Of a DNA stretch of 64,000 nucleotides, positions 45,001 through 47,465 are shown in pieces. Numbering within the stretch: position 1 is the first letter of the stretch; each line of letters opens with the position of its first letter. Both the position numbers and the translations under genes were made by a program. The notes beneath the pieces are model-generated. The model had not been told where the DNA came from, ran no database searches, and was given only the letters and a program-made list of their open reading frames with translations. The DNA lies in contig NW_026947485.1 in the NCBI RefSeq assembly GCF_034190915.1, positions 32,005,519-32,069,518 of the forward strand, read 5' to 3'. This DNA comes from Cavia porcellus (Eukaryota > Chordata > Mammalia > Rodentia > Caviidae).

Positions 45001-45199
45001 GTTAGCCCTGAGGGCAGCTCCATCCTATGAAGATTTTGTGGCCGCATTAACCATAAAGGAAGGTGACCACCACAAGGAAGCTTTCAGCATTGGGATGCAA
45101 AGGGACCTTAGCCTTTATCTTCCTGCGATGGAAAAGCAGCTGGCCATACTGGACACTTTATATGAAGTCCACGGGCTGGAGTCTGACGAGGTGGTGTGA
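8944..45199 (+). CDS. PLEKHA8: PLEKHA8 (FAPP2), exons 2-14 joined; exon 1 outside window
   Basis: Encodes a Golgi/trans-Golgi lipid-transfer protein. In the family, the PH domain binds PI4P (with Arf1) and the C-terminal GLTP domain carries glucosylceramide for complex glycosphingolipid synthesis. Segments: 8944-9060, 10456-10611, 12029-12153, 14132-14290, 15895-15935, 17480-17637, 22638-22797, 23183-23268, 29284-29342, 30283-30413, 31003-31073, 40487-40548, 45002-45199. They total 1523 nt, stay in one frame and end in TGA. With a usual exon 1 of 13 codons plus one base the protein would be about 520 aa, close to the roughly 519 aa human protein. Every intron has GT-AG ends. Residue numbers in the exon entries assume that exon 1 length. 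No frameshift or premature stop is seen, so this is a functional gene and not the known processed pseudogene type. Confidence 0.97.
9691..10113 (-). mobile_element. MaLR LTR remnant in intron 2, antisense
   Basis: 'GGCCACTTTCCATTGCTACTG..GTAGCTAACGGTTTTGGAGG..AAATCCAAACCATCAGAACA' follows antisense MaLR order. Its 3' edge lies about 340 bp before exon 3. Confidence 0.55.
10456..10611 (+). CDS. PLEKHA8: PLEKHA8 exon 3 (PH domain, C-terminal half)
   Basis: Codes residues about 53-104: [23 protein letters not shown] and [20 protein letters not shown]. This completes the PH fold. The invariant Trp of the C-terminal helix is in RQRWLVAL. The exon is 156 nt with acceptor CCCAG and donor GTAAGT. 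It leaves phase 1, completed by AA in exon 4 to give Glu. Confidence 0.96.
10830..10965 (+). mobile_element. MIR SINE
   Basis: 'GACTCTGTGACTTTGGCAGAGGTCACTTAA..CTGTAGTTACCTCACCTTTG' is the MIR consensus order (tgtgaccttgggcaag..cctcagtttcctcatctg). Confidence 0.7.
11000..12028. other. Intron 3 remainder, no recognised feature
   Basis: No gene or confident repeat between the MIR and exon 4. Small open frames at 11059-11398 show no recognisable domain. Confidence 0.5.
12029..12153 (+). CDS. PLEKHA8: PLEKHA8 exon 4 (linker after PH domain)
   Basis: Codes residues about 105-146: [20 protein letters not shown] then [13 protein letters not shown]. This helical segment looks coiled-coil-like, with Leu/Met at heptad-like spacing, and follows the PH domain. 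Acceptor TTCAG, donor GTAAAA. It ends in phase 0 after SNSE. Confidence 0.95.
12428..12712 (-). mobile_element. Nested SINEs: ID-like (12530-12618) within older SINE sequence, antisense
   Basis: A young antisense ID-like unit ('GTACCAGGGATTGAATTCAC..GCCAGGCAGGTGCTTATGCC') is preceded by a TTTTC microsatellite at 12517-12540. It is bracketed by an old ID-like half ('GGGAATTGAATCCAGGCC') and a B1-like half ('CATCCTCCTGCCTC..AGTAACTAGGATTATAGGC'). Confidence 0.7.
13031..13063 (+). mobile_element. ID-like SINE 3' scrap
   Basis: Only the B-box region and tail remain: GTTCAATCCCGAGTAC followed by an A run. Confidence 0.4.
13391..13562 (+). mobile_element. MER5A-like hAT-Charlie DNA transposon relic
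   Basis: 'AGACATTTGGTAGTGTCTGG..TTTTTGGTTGTCGTAATTGAGG..CATCTAGTGGGTAGAAGCCA..GATGCTGCTTAACATC' matches the MER5A order. Confidence 0.75.
14132..14290 (+). CDS. PLEKHA8: PLEKHA8 exon 5 (linker)
   Basis: Codes residues about 147-199: [20 protein letters not shown] and [11 protein letters not shown], then [17 protein letters not shown]. It is phase 0 at both ends, so skipping it would keep the frame. The TPPGSP stretch is a proline-directed phosphorylation-type site (inference). Acceptor TTTGTAG, donor GTAAGA. Confidence 0.95.
14324..14707 (-). mobile_element. MaLR LTR in intron 5, antisense
   Basis: 'GTTAGTTTTTCTGTTGCTGAG..TTGGCTTATAGTTCCAG..CATGGCTGCCAGG..GTAACCATAACA' is antisense MaLR order. 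An internal short duplication (GGCAACGCAGAAGA, 14428 and 14443) is present. It begins only about 35 bp after exon 5. Confidence 0.7.
14710..15463. other. Intron 5 stretch without recognised feature
   Basis: AT-rich sequence; nothing assignable. Confidence 0.5.
15480..15588 (+). mobile_element. Young ID-like SINE with 16-bp target duplication
   Basis: Near-consensus copy: A box TAGCTCAGTGG, anticodon-arm region CCTGC..CTGGCAA..GCAGG, B box GAGTTCGATCC, then GATAAAAAGGAAAAAGAC and an A tail. Perfect duplication AAATTTGGGTACCTTT at 15464-15479 and 15589-15604. Confidence 0.95.
15675..15769 (+). mobile_element. ID-like SINE with 14-bp target duplication
   Basis: TTTAGCTCGATGGCATAAGTGCC body and TAAA-repeat tail. 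Perfect duplication AAAATTGTTTATTG at 15661-15674 and 15770-15783. It lies 86 bp after the previous SINE and 125 bp before exon 6. Confidence 0.93.
15895..15935 (+). CDS. PLEKHA8: PLEKHA8 exon 6 (41-nt microexon-like)
   Basis: Codes [13 protein letters not shown] plus two bases of Arg, residues about 200-213. It is the shortest coding exon in the gene. Its 41 nt are not a multiple of three, so skipping it would shift the frame. Acceptor TTTTAAAG, donor GTATGG. Two young ID-like SINEs lie within 420 bp upstream. Confidence 0.93.
15940..16400. other. Intron 6 stretch without recognised feature
   Basis: Nothing assignable. Further unassigned AT-rich intron 6 sequence runs 16502-17479. Confidence 0.5.
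16404..16501 (+). mobile_element. Old ID-like SINE
   Basis: 'GTTACTCAGTGCTGGACCATTTGCCTAGCATCCATGAGACCC..CCTCAGCACCACAC' with a short A tail; the older classical ID form. Confidence 0.6.
17480..17637 (+). CDS. PLEKHA8: PLEKHA8 exon 7 (acidic linker)
   Basis: Codes residues about 213-265: [20 protein letters not shown] then an [16 protein letters not shown] segment rich in Ser and Glu. It is probably disordered. Acceptor ATTTTAG, donor GTAAAA. It ends one base into a Val codon. Confidence 0.94.
17640..18120. other. Intron 7 start, no recognised feature
   Basis: Nothing assignable. Confidence 0.5.
18134..18568 (+). pseudogene. Possible processed-gene remnant, unidentified
   Basis: One frame stays open for about 145 codons except for a single TGA at 18344-18346. 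It runs from [12 protein letters not shown] to a TAA at 18566. The second half has a hydrophilic, coiled-coil-like stretch ([20 protein letters not shown] then QENQQLKQQ). Composition differs from the AT-rich intron and from the repeats named here. I do not recognise the parent gene. It may be a processed pseudogene, an unlisted repeat or chance. Not part of PLEKHA8. Confidence 0.25.
19098..19197 (-). mobile_element. Young ID-like SINE, antisense, 9-bp target duplication
   Basis: 'TATCGGTACCGGGGATCGAAC..CGCCTGCTTGCAAGGCAGG..GCTGAGCTAAATCCCCAGCCC'. Duplication AAAAGTACA at 19089-19097 and 19198-19206. The AAAAGTACATT motif was already repeated at the target. Confidence 0.93.
19310..19671 (+). 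repeat. 5' LTR of MaLR element
   Basis: 362 bp from TGTTATGGTTTGTGTCTGG to CCAACACA. The following GAATTTGGTACCAGAGAAG is the typical primer-binding region of MaLR elements. Confidence 0.92.
21101..21466 (+). repeat. 3' LTR of MaLR element
   Basis: 366 bp from TGCTACAGTTTGTATCTG to CCAACACA, clearly homologous to the 5' LTR along its length. A purine-rich AGGGCTGGGA precedes it, as a polypurine tract would. Visible differences between the LTRs make the insertion old. Confidence 0.92.
21741..21962 (+). mobile_element. B1+ID dimeric SINE (B1-dID type)
   Basis: A B1-like left half ('GTATATGCCTATAATCCCC..GGAGGATCACAAGATCAAG..AAGACCCTGTCTCAG') is joined to an ID right half ('GGATGTAGCTCACTGGTAGAGTGCTTACC..CATGGCCCTGGGTTCAGTG'). 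Confidence 0.8.
22000..22637. other. Intron 7 end, no recognised gene or repeat
   Basis: AT-rich unique sequence with a short TATG microsatellite at 22358-22378 before exon 8. Confidence 0.5.
22638..22797 (+). CDS. PLEKHA8: PLEKHA8 exon 8 (linker)
   Basis: Codes residues about 266-318: [20 protein letters not shown] and then [18 protein letters not shown], plus two bases of Ser. The middle part ([14 protein letters not shown]) differs from the human sequence as I recall it, as expected for the least conserved part of the protein. Acceptor TTTGCAG, donor GTAGTA. Confidence 0.94.
22798..23182. other. Intron 8, no recognised feature
   Basis: 385 bp between exons 8 and 9; no repeat recognised. 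Confidence 0.7.
23183..23268 (+). CDS. PLEKHA8: PLEKHA8 exon 9 (acidic motif; start of GLTP domain)
   Basis: Codes [20 protein letters not shown] and SCYAVVPVL, residues about 319-347. The acidic FSDIELLED segment lies just before the GLTP fold. FAPP proteins are reported to contact ER VAP proteins, and an FFAT-like role for this stretch is only inference. Intron 8 before it is short (385 bp). Acceptor TTTAAG, donor GTAAGA. Confidence 0.94.
23593..23693 (+). mobile_element. ID-like SINE with 14-bp target duplication
   Basis: 'GCCAGGAATTTAGCTCAGCAAGG..GGAGTTCAATCCCGGTACC' body. Perfect duplication AAAAACCATTACAA at 23579-23592 and 23694-23707. Confidence 0.93.
23708..23892 (+). mobile_element. 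B1+ID dimeric SINE (B1-dID type)
   Basis: 'GGAATGGTGATGCATGCC..GGCTGAGGCAGGAGCATC..AAGACCCTGTTTCAC' then 'CTAACTCAGTAGTAGAGCAC..GTGAGGCCCTGGGTTAATCC' and an A tail. Confidence 0.85.
24130..25677 (-). mobile_element. Old L1M-type LINE 3' half, antisense
   Basis: The + strand follows the usual antisense L1M order: 'TTCACTTAGCATG', 'ATTACTGAATGATGTTCCACTGAATG', 'ATTTATTCATTCTGTTGG', 'GCCAAACTATAGATAGATGG', 'AACATTTAATGGTATCTCGTG', 'TTTTGATGAAATCCAGC', 'TTCATAGTCATC'. The minus-strand frame at 24289-24474 is ORF2 C-terminus. Highly decayed. Interrupted at its right end by the half-L1 at 25689. Confidence 0.75.
25160..25196. repeat. CT-rich microsatellite
   Basis: Imperfect CTCTTT/CT repeats within the old L1. 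Confidence 0.9.
25720..26435 (-). repeat. About five-copy, roughly 150-bp degenerate tandem array in the 3' region of the half-L1
   Basis: Recurring order on + strand: 'aaaaGAATGAAGGCATTACAGGACTTCAAAacc', then 'GAAATGAACAATGGCTACTATAATA', then 'ATACCATCACACATAATAAAATCAAA'. Copies begin near 25725, 25870, 26035, 26200 and 26350. Copy length varies (about 140-170 bp). Confidence 0.75.
26673..26697 (-). repeat. Internal A25 (T25 on +) tract of the half-L1
   Basis: Pure run of 25 T. It separates the ORF1/ORF2-start part from the ORF2 C-terminal scrap. Confidence 0.95.
27000..28048 (-). pseudogene. L1-type ORF1 of the half-L1, disrupted
   Basis: Minus-strand fragments: 28048-27722 ([15 protein letters not shown].. 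then a long charged helix), 27676-27314 ([13 protein letters not shown] then [20 protein letters not shown], the coiled coil and RNA-binding domain of L1 ORF1p), and about 27210-27000 ([20 protein letters not shown] then [11 protein letters not shown], the C-terminal domain). The frame is broken between and inside these pieces, so no functional product is expected. Confidence 0.8.
28231..28669 (-). repeat. Tandem 65-80 bp monomers at the 5' end of the half-L1
   Basis: At least five GC-richer units begin near 28302, 28383, 28462, 28537 and 28602, with a likely weaker one near 28231. They share 'GCCTGCAGGaa.GaGCCTTc.GGTGGCAG...c.GGCAGAG..GGATCT'. They lie just upstream of ORF1 on the element's sense strand, where monomeric LINE promoters sit. 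Confidence 0.7.
28690..29125. other. Intron 9 stretch without recognised feature
   Basis: AT-rich; nothing assignable. Confidence 0.5.
29130..29256 (+). mobile_element. Old B1-like SINE abutting exon 10
   Basis: 'GCCTATAATCCTAACATTC..GGCTGAGGCAGAAGGC..GTCAAGGCCAGCCCTGGGTATATAAG', with a partial repeat of the last segment. It ends about 28 bp before exon 10, so the polypyrimidine and branch-point region starts at its edge. Confidence 0.75.
29284..29342 (+). CDS. PLEKHA8: PLEKHA8 exon 10 (GLTP domain, glycolipid headgroup residues)
   Basis: Codes [20 protein letters not shown], residues about 348-367. By alignment with GLTP (Asp48, Asn52, Lys55), D361 and N365 here and K368 at the start of exon 11 form the sugar-recognition centre. 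All three are present, so glycolipid binding should be preserved. The exon is 59 nt and out of frame if skipped. A B1-like SINE remnant ends about 28 bp before it. Confidence 0.96.
29343..30282. other. Intron 10, no recognised repeat
   Basis: 940 bp of apparently unique sequence. The small open frames at 29509-29694 and 29862-30095 show no domain. Confidence 0.6.
30283..30413 (+). CDS. PLEKHA8: PLEKHA8 exon 11 (GLTP domain core)
   Basis: Codes [20 protein letters not shown] then [20 protein letters not shown] and WLKR, residues about 368-410. The Trp in LLWLKRG is about residue 408 here. It corresponds to GLTP Trp96 and human FAPP2 Trp407, which stacks on the sugar and is essential for transfer. 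Acceptor CTCCAG, donor GTGAGG. Confidence 0.96.
30414..31002. other. Intron 11, no recognised gene
   Basis: 589 bp, with an AT/TATATG-rich patch near 30570-30615. Nothing else assignable. Confidence 0.6.
31003..31073 (+). CDS. PLEKHA8: PLEKHA8 exon 12 (GLTP domain)
   Basis: Codes [20 protein letters not shown] then QTAL, residues about 411-434, the helix after the sugar-stacking Trp. It ends one base into an Asn codon. Acceptor TTCAG, donor GTAAGT. The following intron 12 is 9.4 kb, the longest seen complete in the window. Confidence 0.95.
31246..31375 (+). mobile_element. B1-like SINE
   Basis: 'GATGTGGTGGTGAATGCCTGTAATCC..AGGCAGGAGGATCACTGC..CAGCCTGGGCTATGTAGC' and an A-rich tail. Confidence 0.88.
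31400..32500. other. Intron 12 stretch, short duplication only
   Basis: A local duplication (TTACTTATTAAAAAGTA at about 31404 and 31436) is visible. No gene or confident repeat otherwise. Confidence 0.5.
32514..32612 (+). mobile_element. Young ID-like SINE with 10-bp target duplication
   Basis: 'TTTTAACTCAGTGGCATAAGCGCC..TTGCAAGCACG' body. Duplication GTGTATTCAC at 32504-32513 and 32613-32622. Confidence 0.92.
32685..32800 (+). mobile_element. MIR SINE fragment
   Basis: 'GGTCACTTACTAACCTCTTTGTGCCTCC..TTATCTATAAAACAGAGCTGG' matches MIR order. Confidence 0.6.
32803..32887 (+). mobile_element. Internally deleted ID-like SINE with 12-bp target duplication
   Basis: 'GGGGCTGGGGTATGACTCATTGGCAAGG' runs straight into 'CCCTGAGTTCGATTCCTGG', so the central anticodon-arm region is shortened. 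Perfect duplication AGATTATATAGG at 32791-32802 and 32888-32899. Confidence 0.85.
32963..33050. repeat. TTCTTTTATCATTA minisatellite
   Basis: About six imperfect copies of a 14-17 bp unit. Confidence 0.85.
33055..34085. other. Intron 12 stretch without recognised feature
   Basis: No repeat or gene recognised over about 1 kb. Confidence 0.5.
34089..34218 (+). mobile_element. B1-like SINE
   Basis: 'GGTGAGGTGGCACACCCCTGTAATACC..GACTGAGGCAGGAGGATTGC..AGGCCAGCC' with an A tail. Confidence 0.9.
34745..34886 (+). mobile_element. B1-like SINE with internal duplication
   Basis: 'CAGGTGTGGTGGTGCGTGCC..AGGAGGCTGAGAGAGGAGGATC', then 'GGGGCCAACCTGGGCTATATAG' and again 'AAGGCCAGTCTAGACTACATAG', the internal duplication typical of rodent B1. 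Confidence 0.9.
34900..36260. other. Intron 12 stretch, mostly unassigned
   Basis: A possible MIR fragment at about 35865-35945 ('GCTTTATAACCTTGGTCAAGTCA'). Otherwise nothing recognised. Confidence 0.5.
36268..36374 (+). mobile_element. Young ID-like SINE
   Basis: Consensus body with TGC anticodon-loop region (CCTGC CTTGCAA GCAGG), B box GAGTTCGATCC and GATAAAAATGAAAAAGACC tail. The flanks share AATTAGTTTTTG / AATTAATTTTTG, a duplication with one change. Confidence 0.93.
36950..37090 (-). mobile_element. B1-like SINE, antisense
   Basis: 'ATGTAGTCCAGGCTGGCGTCAAACC..GCCTCAGCCTGTTGAGTGC..GGGATTATGAACATGC'. Confidence 0.88.
37100..38420. other. Intron 12 stretch without recognised feature
   Basis: No gene or confident repeat over about 1.3 kb. 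Confidence 0.5.
38425..38458 (+). pseudogene. U6 snRNA 5' fragment (truncated retropseudogene)
   Basis: TGCTCACTTCAGCAGCACCT then ATACTGAAAT matches the first 33 or so nt of U6 snRNA with a few changes, including the 5' hairpin CTC..TTC..AGCAGCAC. The rest of U6 is missing and there is no PSE/TATA promoter upstream, so it is not a functional RNA gene. Confidence 0.65.
38778..38889 (+). mobile_element. Young ID-like SINE with 16-bp target duplication
   Basis: Near-consensus body (TAGCTCAGCGG A box, TTGCAA anticodon loop, GAGTTCAATCC B box), tail AATAAAAAGGAAAAAGAC and an A run. Perfect duplication GAAATAGGGAATTTAG at 38762-38777 and 38890-38905. Confidence 0.96.
38940..39480 (-). mobile_element. 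Endogenous retrovirus solo LTR, antisense
   Basis: Read on the minus strand, the segment has an LTR layout: a U3-like part, a TATAAAA box (complement of 39110-39117) in GGGGTATAAAAAGAAAGG, then about 75 nt later an AATAAA (complement of 39034-39039) followed by CTCACTTG and a CT/GT-rich U5-like part. No internal viral genes flank it. Exact ends and target duplication were not resolved; the family is not identified. Confidence 0.55.
39500..39875. other. Intron 12 stretch without recognised feature
   Basis: Nothing assignable. Confidence 0.5.
39880..40010 (-). mobile_element. B1/Alu-like SINE, antisense
   Basis: 'GTGTGGCCCAGACTGGTCTTGAAC..CTCAAGTATTCCTCC..CTTCCAAGTAGCTGAGACTAC'. Confidence 0.85.
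40487..40548 (+). CDS. PLEKHA8: PLEKHA8 exon 13 (GLTP domain)
   Basis: Codes [20 protein letters not shown] then A, residues about 435-455. The His before Gly-Trp (about H446) matches GLTP His140, which contacts the ceramide amide. Acceptor TTTTCAAG, donor GTAAGT; it ends in phase 0. Confidence 0.95.
40815..40915. repeat. AT-rich low-complexity repeat (TATA/TTTA)
   Basis: Imperfect TA and TTTA repeats between exon 13 and a B1 element. Confidence 0.9.
40915..41036 (-). mobile_element. B1 SINE, antisense
   Basis: 'TTTGTAGCCCAGGCTGGTCTTGAACTC..GCCTCAGCCTCCCAAGTGCTGGG..ACCACACCCAGCTT'; one of the best-preserved B1 copies here. Confidence 0.93.
41040..42950. other. Intron 13 stretch, mostly unassigned
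   Basis: About 42480-42930 resembles old LINE 3' sequence in antisense ('ATGAACATTTTTAAATTCC..TTATTTCCTTAGAATAAA') but too weakly to name. No gene seen. Confidence 0.35.
42990..43140 (-). mobile_element. MIR-like SINE, antisense
   Basis: 'AATCTCATTACTCTGAGATAGG..CTTATAGACAAAGAATCCTGAGACAC..TAATTTACC' follows antisense MIR order. Confidence 0.6.
43150..43960. other. Intron 13 stretch without recognised feature
   Basis: Includes a 12-base C run at about 43562-43573. No gene or confident repeat. Confidence 0.5.
43965..44135 (-). mobile_element. MIR-like SINE, antisense
   Basis: 'TATTAACCCTTAAAATAAGG..CATCTACAGGTGAAGAAAATGAAG..AGAGGTTAACATGTTGC' follows antisense MIR order. Confidence 0.6.
44140..45001. 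other. End of intron 13, no recognised feature
   Basis: Unassigned sequence up to the exon 14 acceptor. Confidence 0.5.
45002..45199 (+). CDS. PLEKHA8: PLEKHA8 exon 14, terminal coding segment with stop
   Basis: Codes [20 protein letters not shown] then [20 protein letters not shown] and the C-terminal [12 protein letters not shown] followed by TGA (45197-45199), residues about 456-520. It completes the GLTP fold and ends with the family's acidic ESDEVV tail. Acceptor TTTTGCAG. The 3' UTR follows in the same exon. Confidence 0.96.
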   Translation, partial: LALRAAPSYEDFVAALTIKEGDHHKEAFSIGMQRDLSLYLPAMEKQLAILDTLYEVHGLESDEVV

Positions 45200-45231
45200 C
45201 AGCTACAGGGCAGCACCTCCTAACTTCAGGG

Positions 45232-45237
45232 AATAAA
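45232..45237 (+). promoter_or_regulatory. Proximal polyadenylation signal AATAAA
   Basis: Canonical hexamer 32 nt after the stop codon, followed by a GT-rich stretch (TTGTGTTGCC at about 45251) that could act as the downstream element. It would give a short 3' UTR isoform. Confidence 0.45.
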
Positions 45238-46327
45238 GTTTGCTAAAGTATTGTGTTGCCCTACTTAATTTTCAGCAATGGCTTCAACTCTTTCCAACCC
45301 CTTTCCTTGGGGGAATGGAAAGAAGAGGCAAAACCTAATGCTTTTATATATAATTTTGTAAAATATGTATGTGTTTTATGTGATTAAAAATCAAGGTGCT
45401 AAATATTTCAGTTCAATGGGCCTACTGGAAACCAAATCATAGTTGTTAAAGACTTGAACAGCAAGTAATAAGAGCAGATTTGACAAATAGATTTCTTCGT
45501 ATTGTGTTTTATATTGTTTTGTTTTAGTTTTAATGGGGCATCAAAACCTAAGCTGCAAATGAGCAATTCTCTATCAAGGACTAAAATTCATAACCTGTGT
45601 TAAACCATCTTAGAGTTTGAATACTTGGAGTGTAAGCTCCTCTGTGAAGCAGTGGTAATGTCACTTACTGTTCCTATACATTCTCCAGTGGATCATCCTC
45701 TCTGTGGCTCTCAGTGAGAAAACCTGTGTAGAGAAGAGGTTTGGGCATTGGTGTGACCATGCAGTTGTGGGAAGATATGGACAAGGACTGCCATCCCTCT
45801 TCACAGGTGAGCCCTTCTGTGGCTCAAGATGGGAGATGTGCCCTGATCTCACACTGGAGGACATGTTGGGAGAGGTGGGACAGGTCATTTGAGGTGACAC
45901 CTATCTTGTGCCCACCTTGTGCCACATTTCCCAGGCATTATCTCAATCGGACCTCACAAGAAAACCATGACATTCAAGGAGATTCTTACCTAACTTCCAA
46001 AGTGATACCTAGAGGTGGAAAGATCTCCTTACGCTCATGTAATCTCTTAATTAGAGGAGCCAAGTGATTTCCAAGTATAATCTGGACCATATTTGTATTG
46101 AAGTCACATGGAATCACATGCTCATTCAAAGACTGGATTCCCAAGATTTGTTTAAAGAACCTAATCTGGGAGTGGGACACAGGAATCTACATTTAGATGA
46201 ACTTCCTAAATGATTCTTACACACACAAGGTAAAAGAATTACTTGATTATATTCAAGTTTTCAGAATTCCAGAGTCTTCTTGAAGAACCAAATGATATGT
46301 CCTTTTTTCAAACAGGAGAAGTCCATC

Positions 46328-46419
46328 TTTTTTTTTTTTTAATCGGTACCAGGGATCTAACTCACCACCGCATGCTTGCAAGGCAGGCGCTTAGGCCGCT
46401 GAGCTAAATCCTCAGCCCT
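46328..46419 (-). mobile_element. Young ID-like SINE, antisense, 12-bp target duplication
   Basis: 'ATCGGTACCAGGGATCTAAC..GCTTGCAAGGCAGGCGC..GCTGAGCTAAATCC'. Perfect duplication GAGAAGTCCATC at 46316-46327 and 46420-46431. Inside the probable 3' UTR. Confidence 0.93.
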
Positions 46420-46439
46420 GAGAAGTCCATCATTTTAAG

Positions 46440-47015
46440 AAAAGTAATTCCGTGGAGAGCAAAAAGTGGAGCAAGTTTACTCAACAGTATGCTTCATCAA
46501 GCCAGCATCAGCACCCAGCCAACAGGTCTGGGCACAGTATTCGGGGCCACAGCTCTGAATCCTCCTCTGATCAGTCATGGCTTCAAGACCAAGACCAAAA
46601 GTGCAGAGCAATCTAAAGGCAGCTGTGTGTCAATCTCCGAAGCTTTCAGGGTTATAGATGGGACTCACATATTTTATGAAACACCTTGGGAGGACATTCT
46701 TCTGCCAAGTATGATGCCCATACTATGGCCCTTGTCTCCCAGTGGTGAGCCCAGCAGCCACAGTATGTATAGTGGAGATGCCGTGAGTGCCTTTCTCTTT
46801 AGAGGCCACTTCCCTCTGGTAACAGGAAGGAGAAGTCTAGTATAAAGTAGTTCCTGTGGAAGAATGTGAGTTCCTTTGAGGGACACAGGTGAATCAACAG
46901 CAGTGGATGATGCTGCAGATCCATAGGGCAAGAGAATTCTCTGCTTAGCAGAGTGTTTCATGGAGGAATGCCTGTCTCTTTAAACAGGCATTTAGCCAAT
47001 AATAATAAATAAATT
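46440..47015. other. Probable 3' UTR stretch, no recognised repeat
   Basis: GC-richer than its surroundings. Open frames of 95-118 codons on both strands (46489-46961) lack recognisable domains. Confidence 0.45.
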
Positions 47016-47017
47016 GA

Positions 47018-47148
47018 GCTAAGCAAGGTGGTACACACATGTAGCCCCAGATTCTGTGGCAGTTAAAGCAAGAGAATCTCTTAGTCCAGGAATTCAAGAC
47101 CAGCCTGGACCATGGAGTGAGGTGTTGCTCCCTAAAATTAAAACATAA
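47018..47148 (+). mobile_element. Old B1/Alu-like SINE
   Basis: 'AAGCAAGGTGGTACACACATG..GCAGTTAAAGCAAGAGAATC..TTCAAGACCAGCCTGGACCATG'. Confidence 0.75.
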
Positions 47149-47227
47149 AGTTTTTTTTTTTAAATAAATAAAGCATGTTCTTAACCTACAAAAGAACTTC
47201 TGGAAAATACTTAAACTTAGAAAAGCA

Positions 47228-47321
47228 GGGGCCAGGGATATAGCTCAGTGGCATAGCACCTGCCTAGCAAGCAAGAAGTCATAAGTTTGATTCCTGGTAC
47301 CCCCCCCCAAAAGAAAGAAAA
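47228..47321 (+). mobile_element. ID-like SINE with 10-bp target duplication
   Basis: 'GGGATATAGCTCAGTGGCATAGCACC..GTTTGATTCCTGG' body. Duplication TAGAAAAGCA at 47218-47227 and 47322-47331. Confidence 0.9.
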
Positions 47322-47374
47322 TAGAAAAGCAATATCTCATGTTTTAAGATTAGAGAAGAAAAGGAAATAAAGTG

Positions 47375-47465
47375 ATTTTGTGTAGCCCAGGCTGGCCTCG
47401 AACTCTTGGTGATCTCCTGCCTCAGCCTCCTGAGTGCTTGGATACTAGGCATGCCCTGCCAGGTC
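47375..47465 (-). mobile_element. B1-like SINE fragment, antisense
   Basis: 'GTGTAGCCCAGGCTGGCCTCGAACTC..CTGCCTCAGCCTCCTGAGTGC'. Confidence 0.88.

Noticed and set aside
46489..46961. Overlapping 118- and 95-codon frames
   Set aside because: In the probable 3' UTR on opposite strands, no domain and no conservation evidence.
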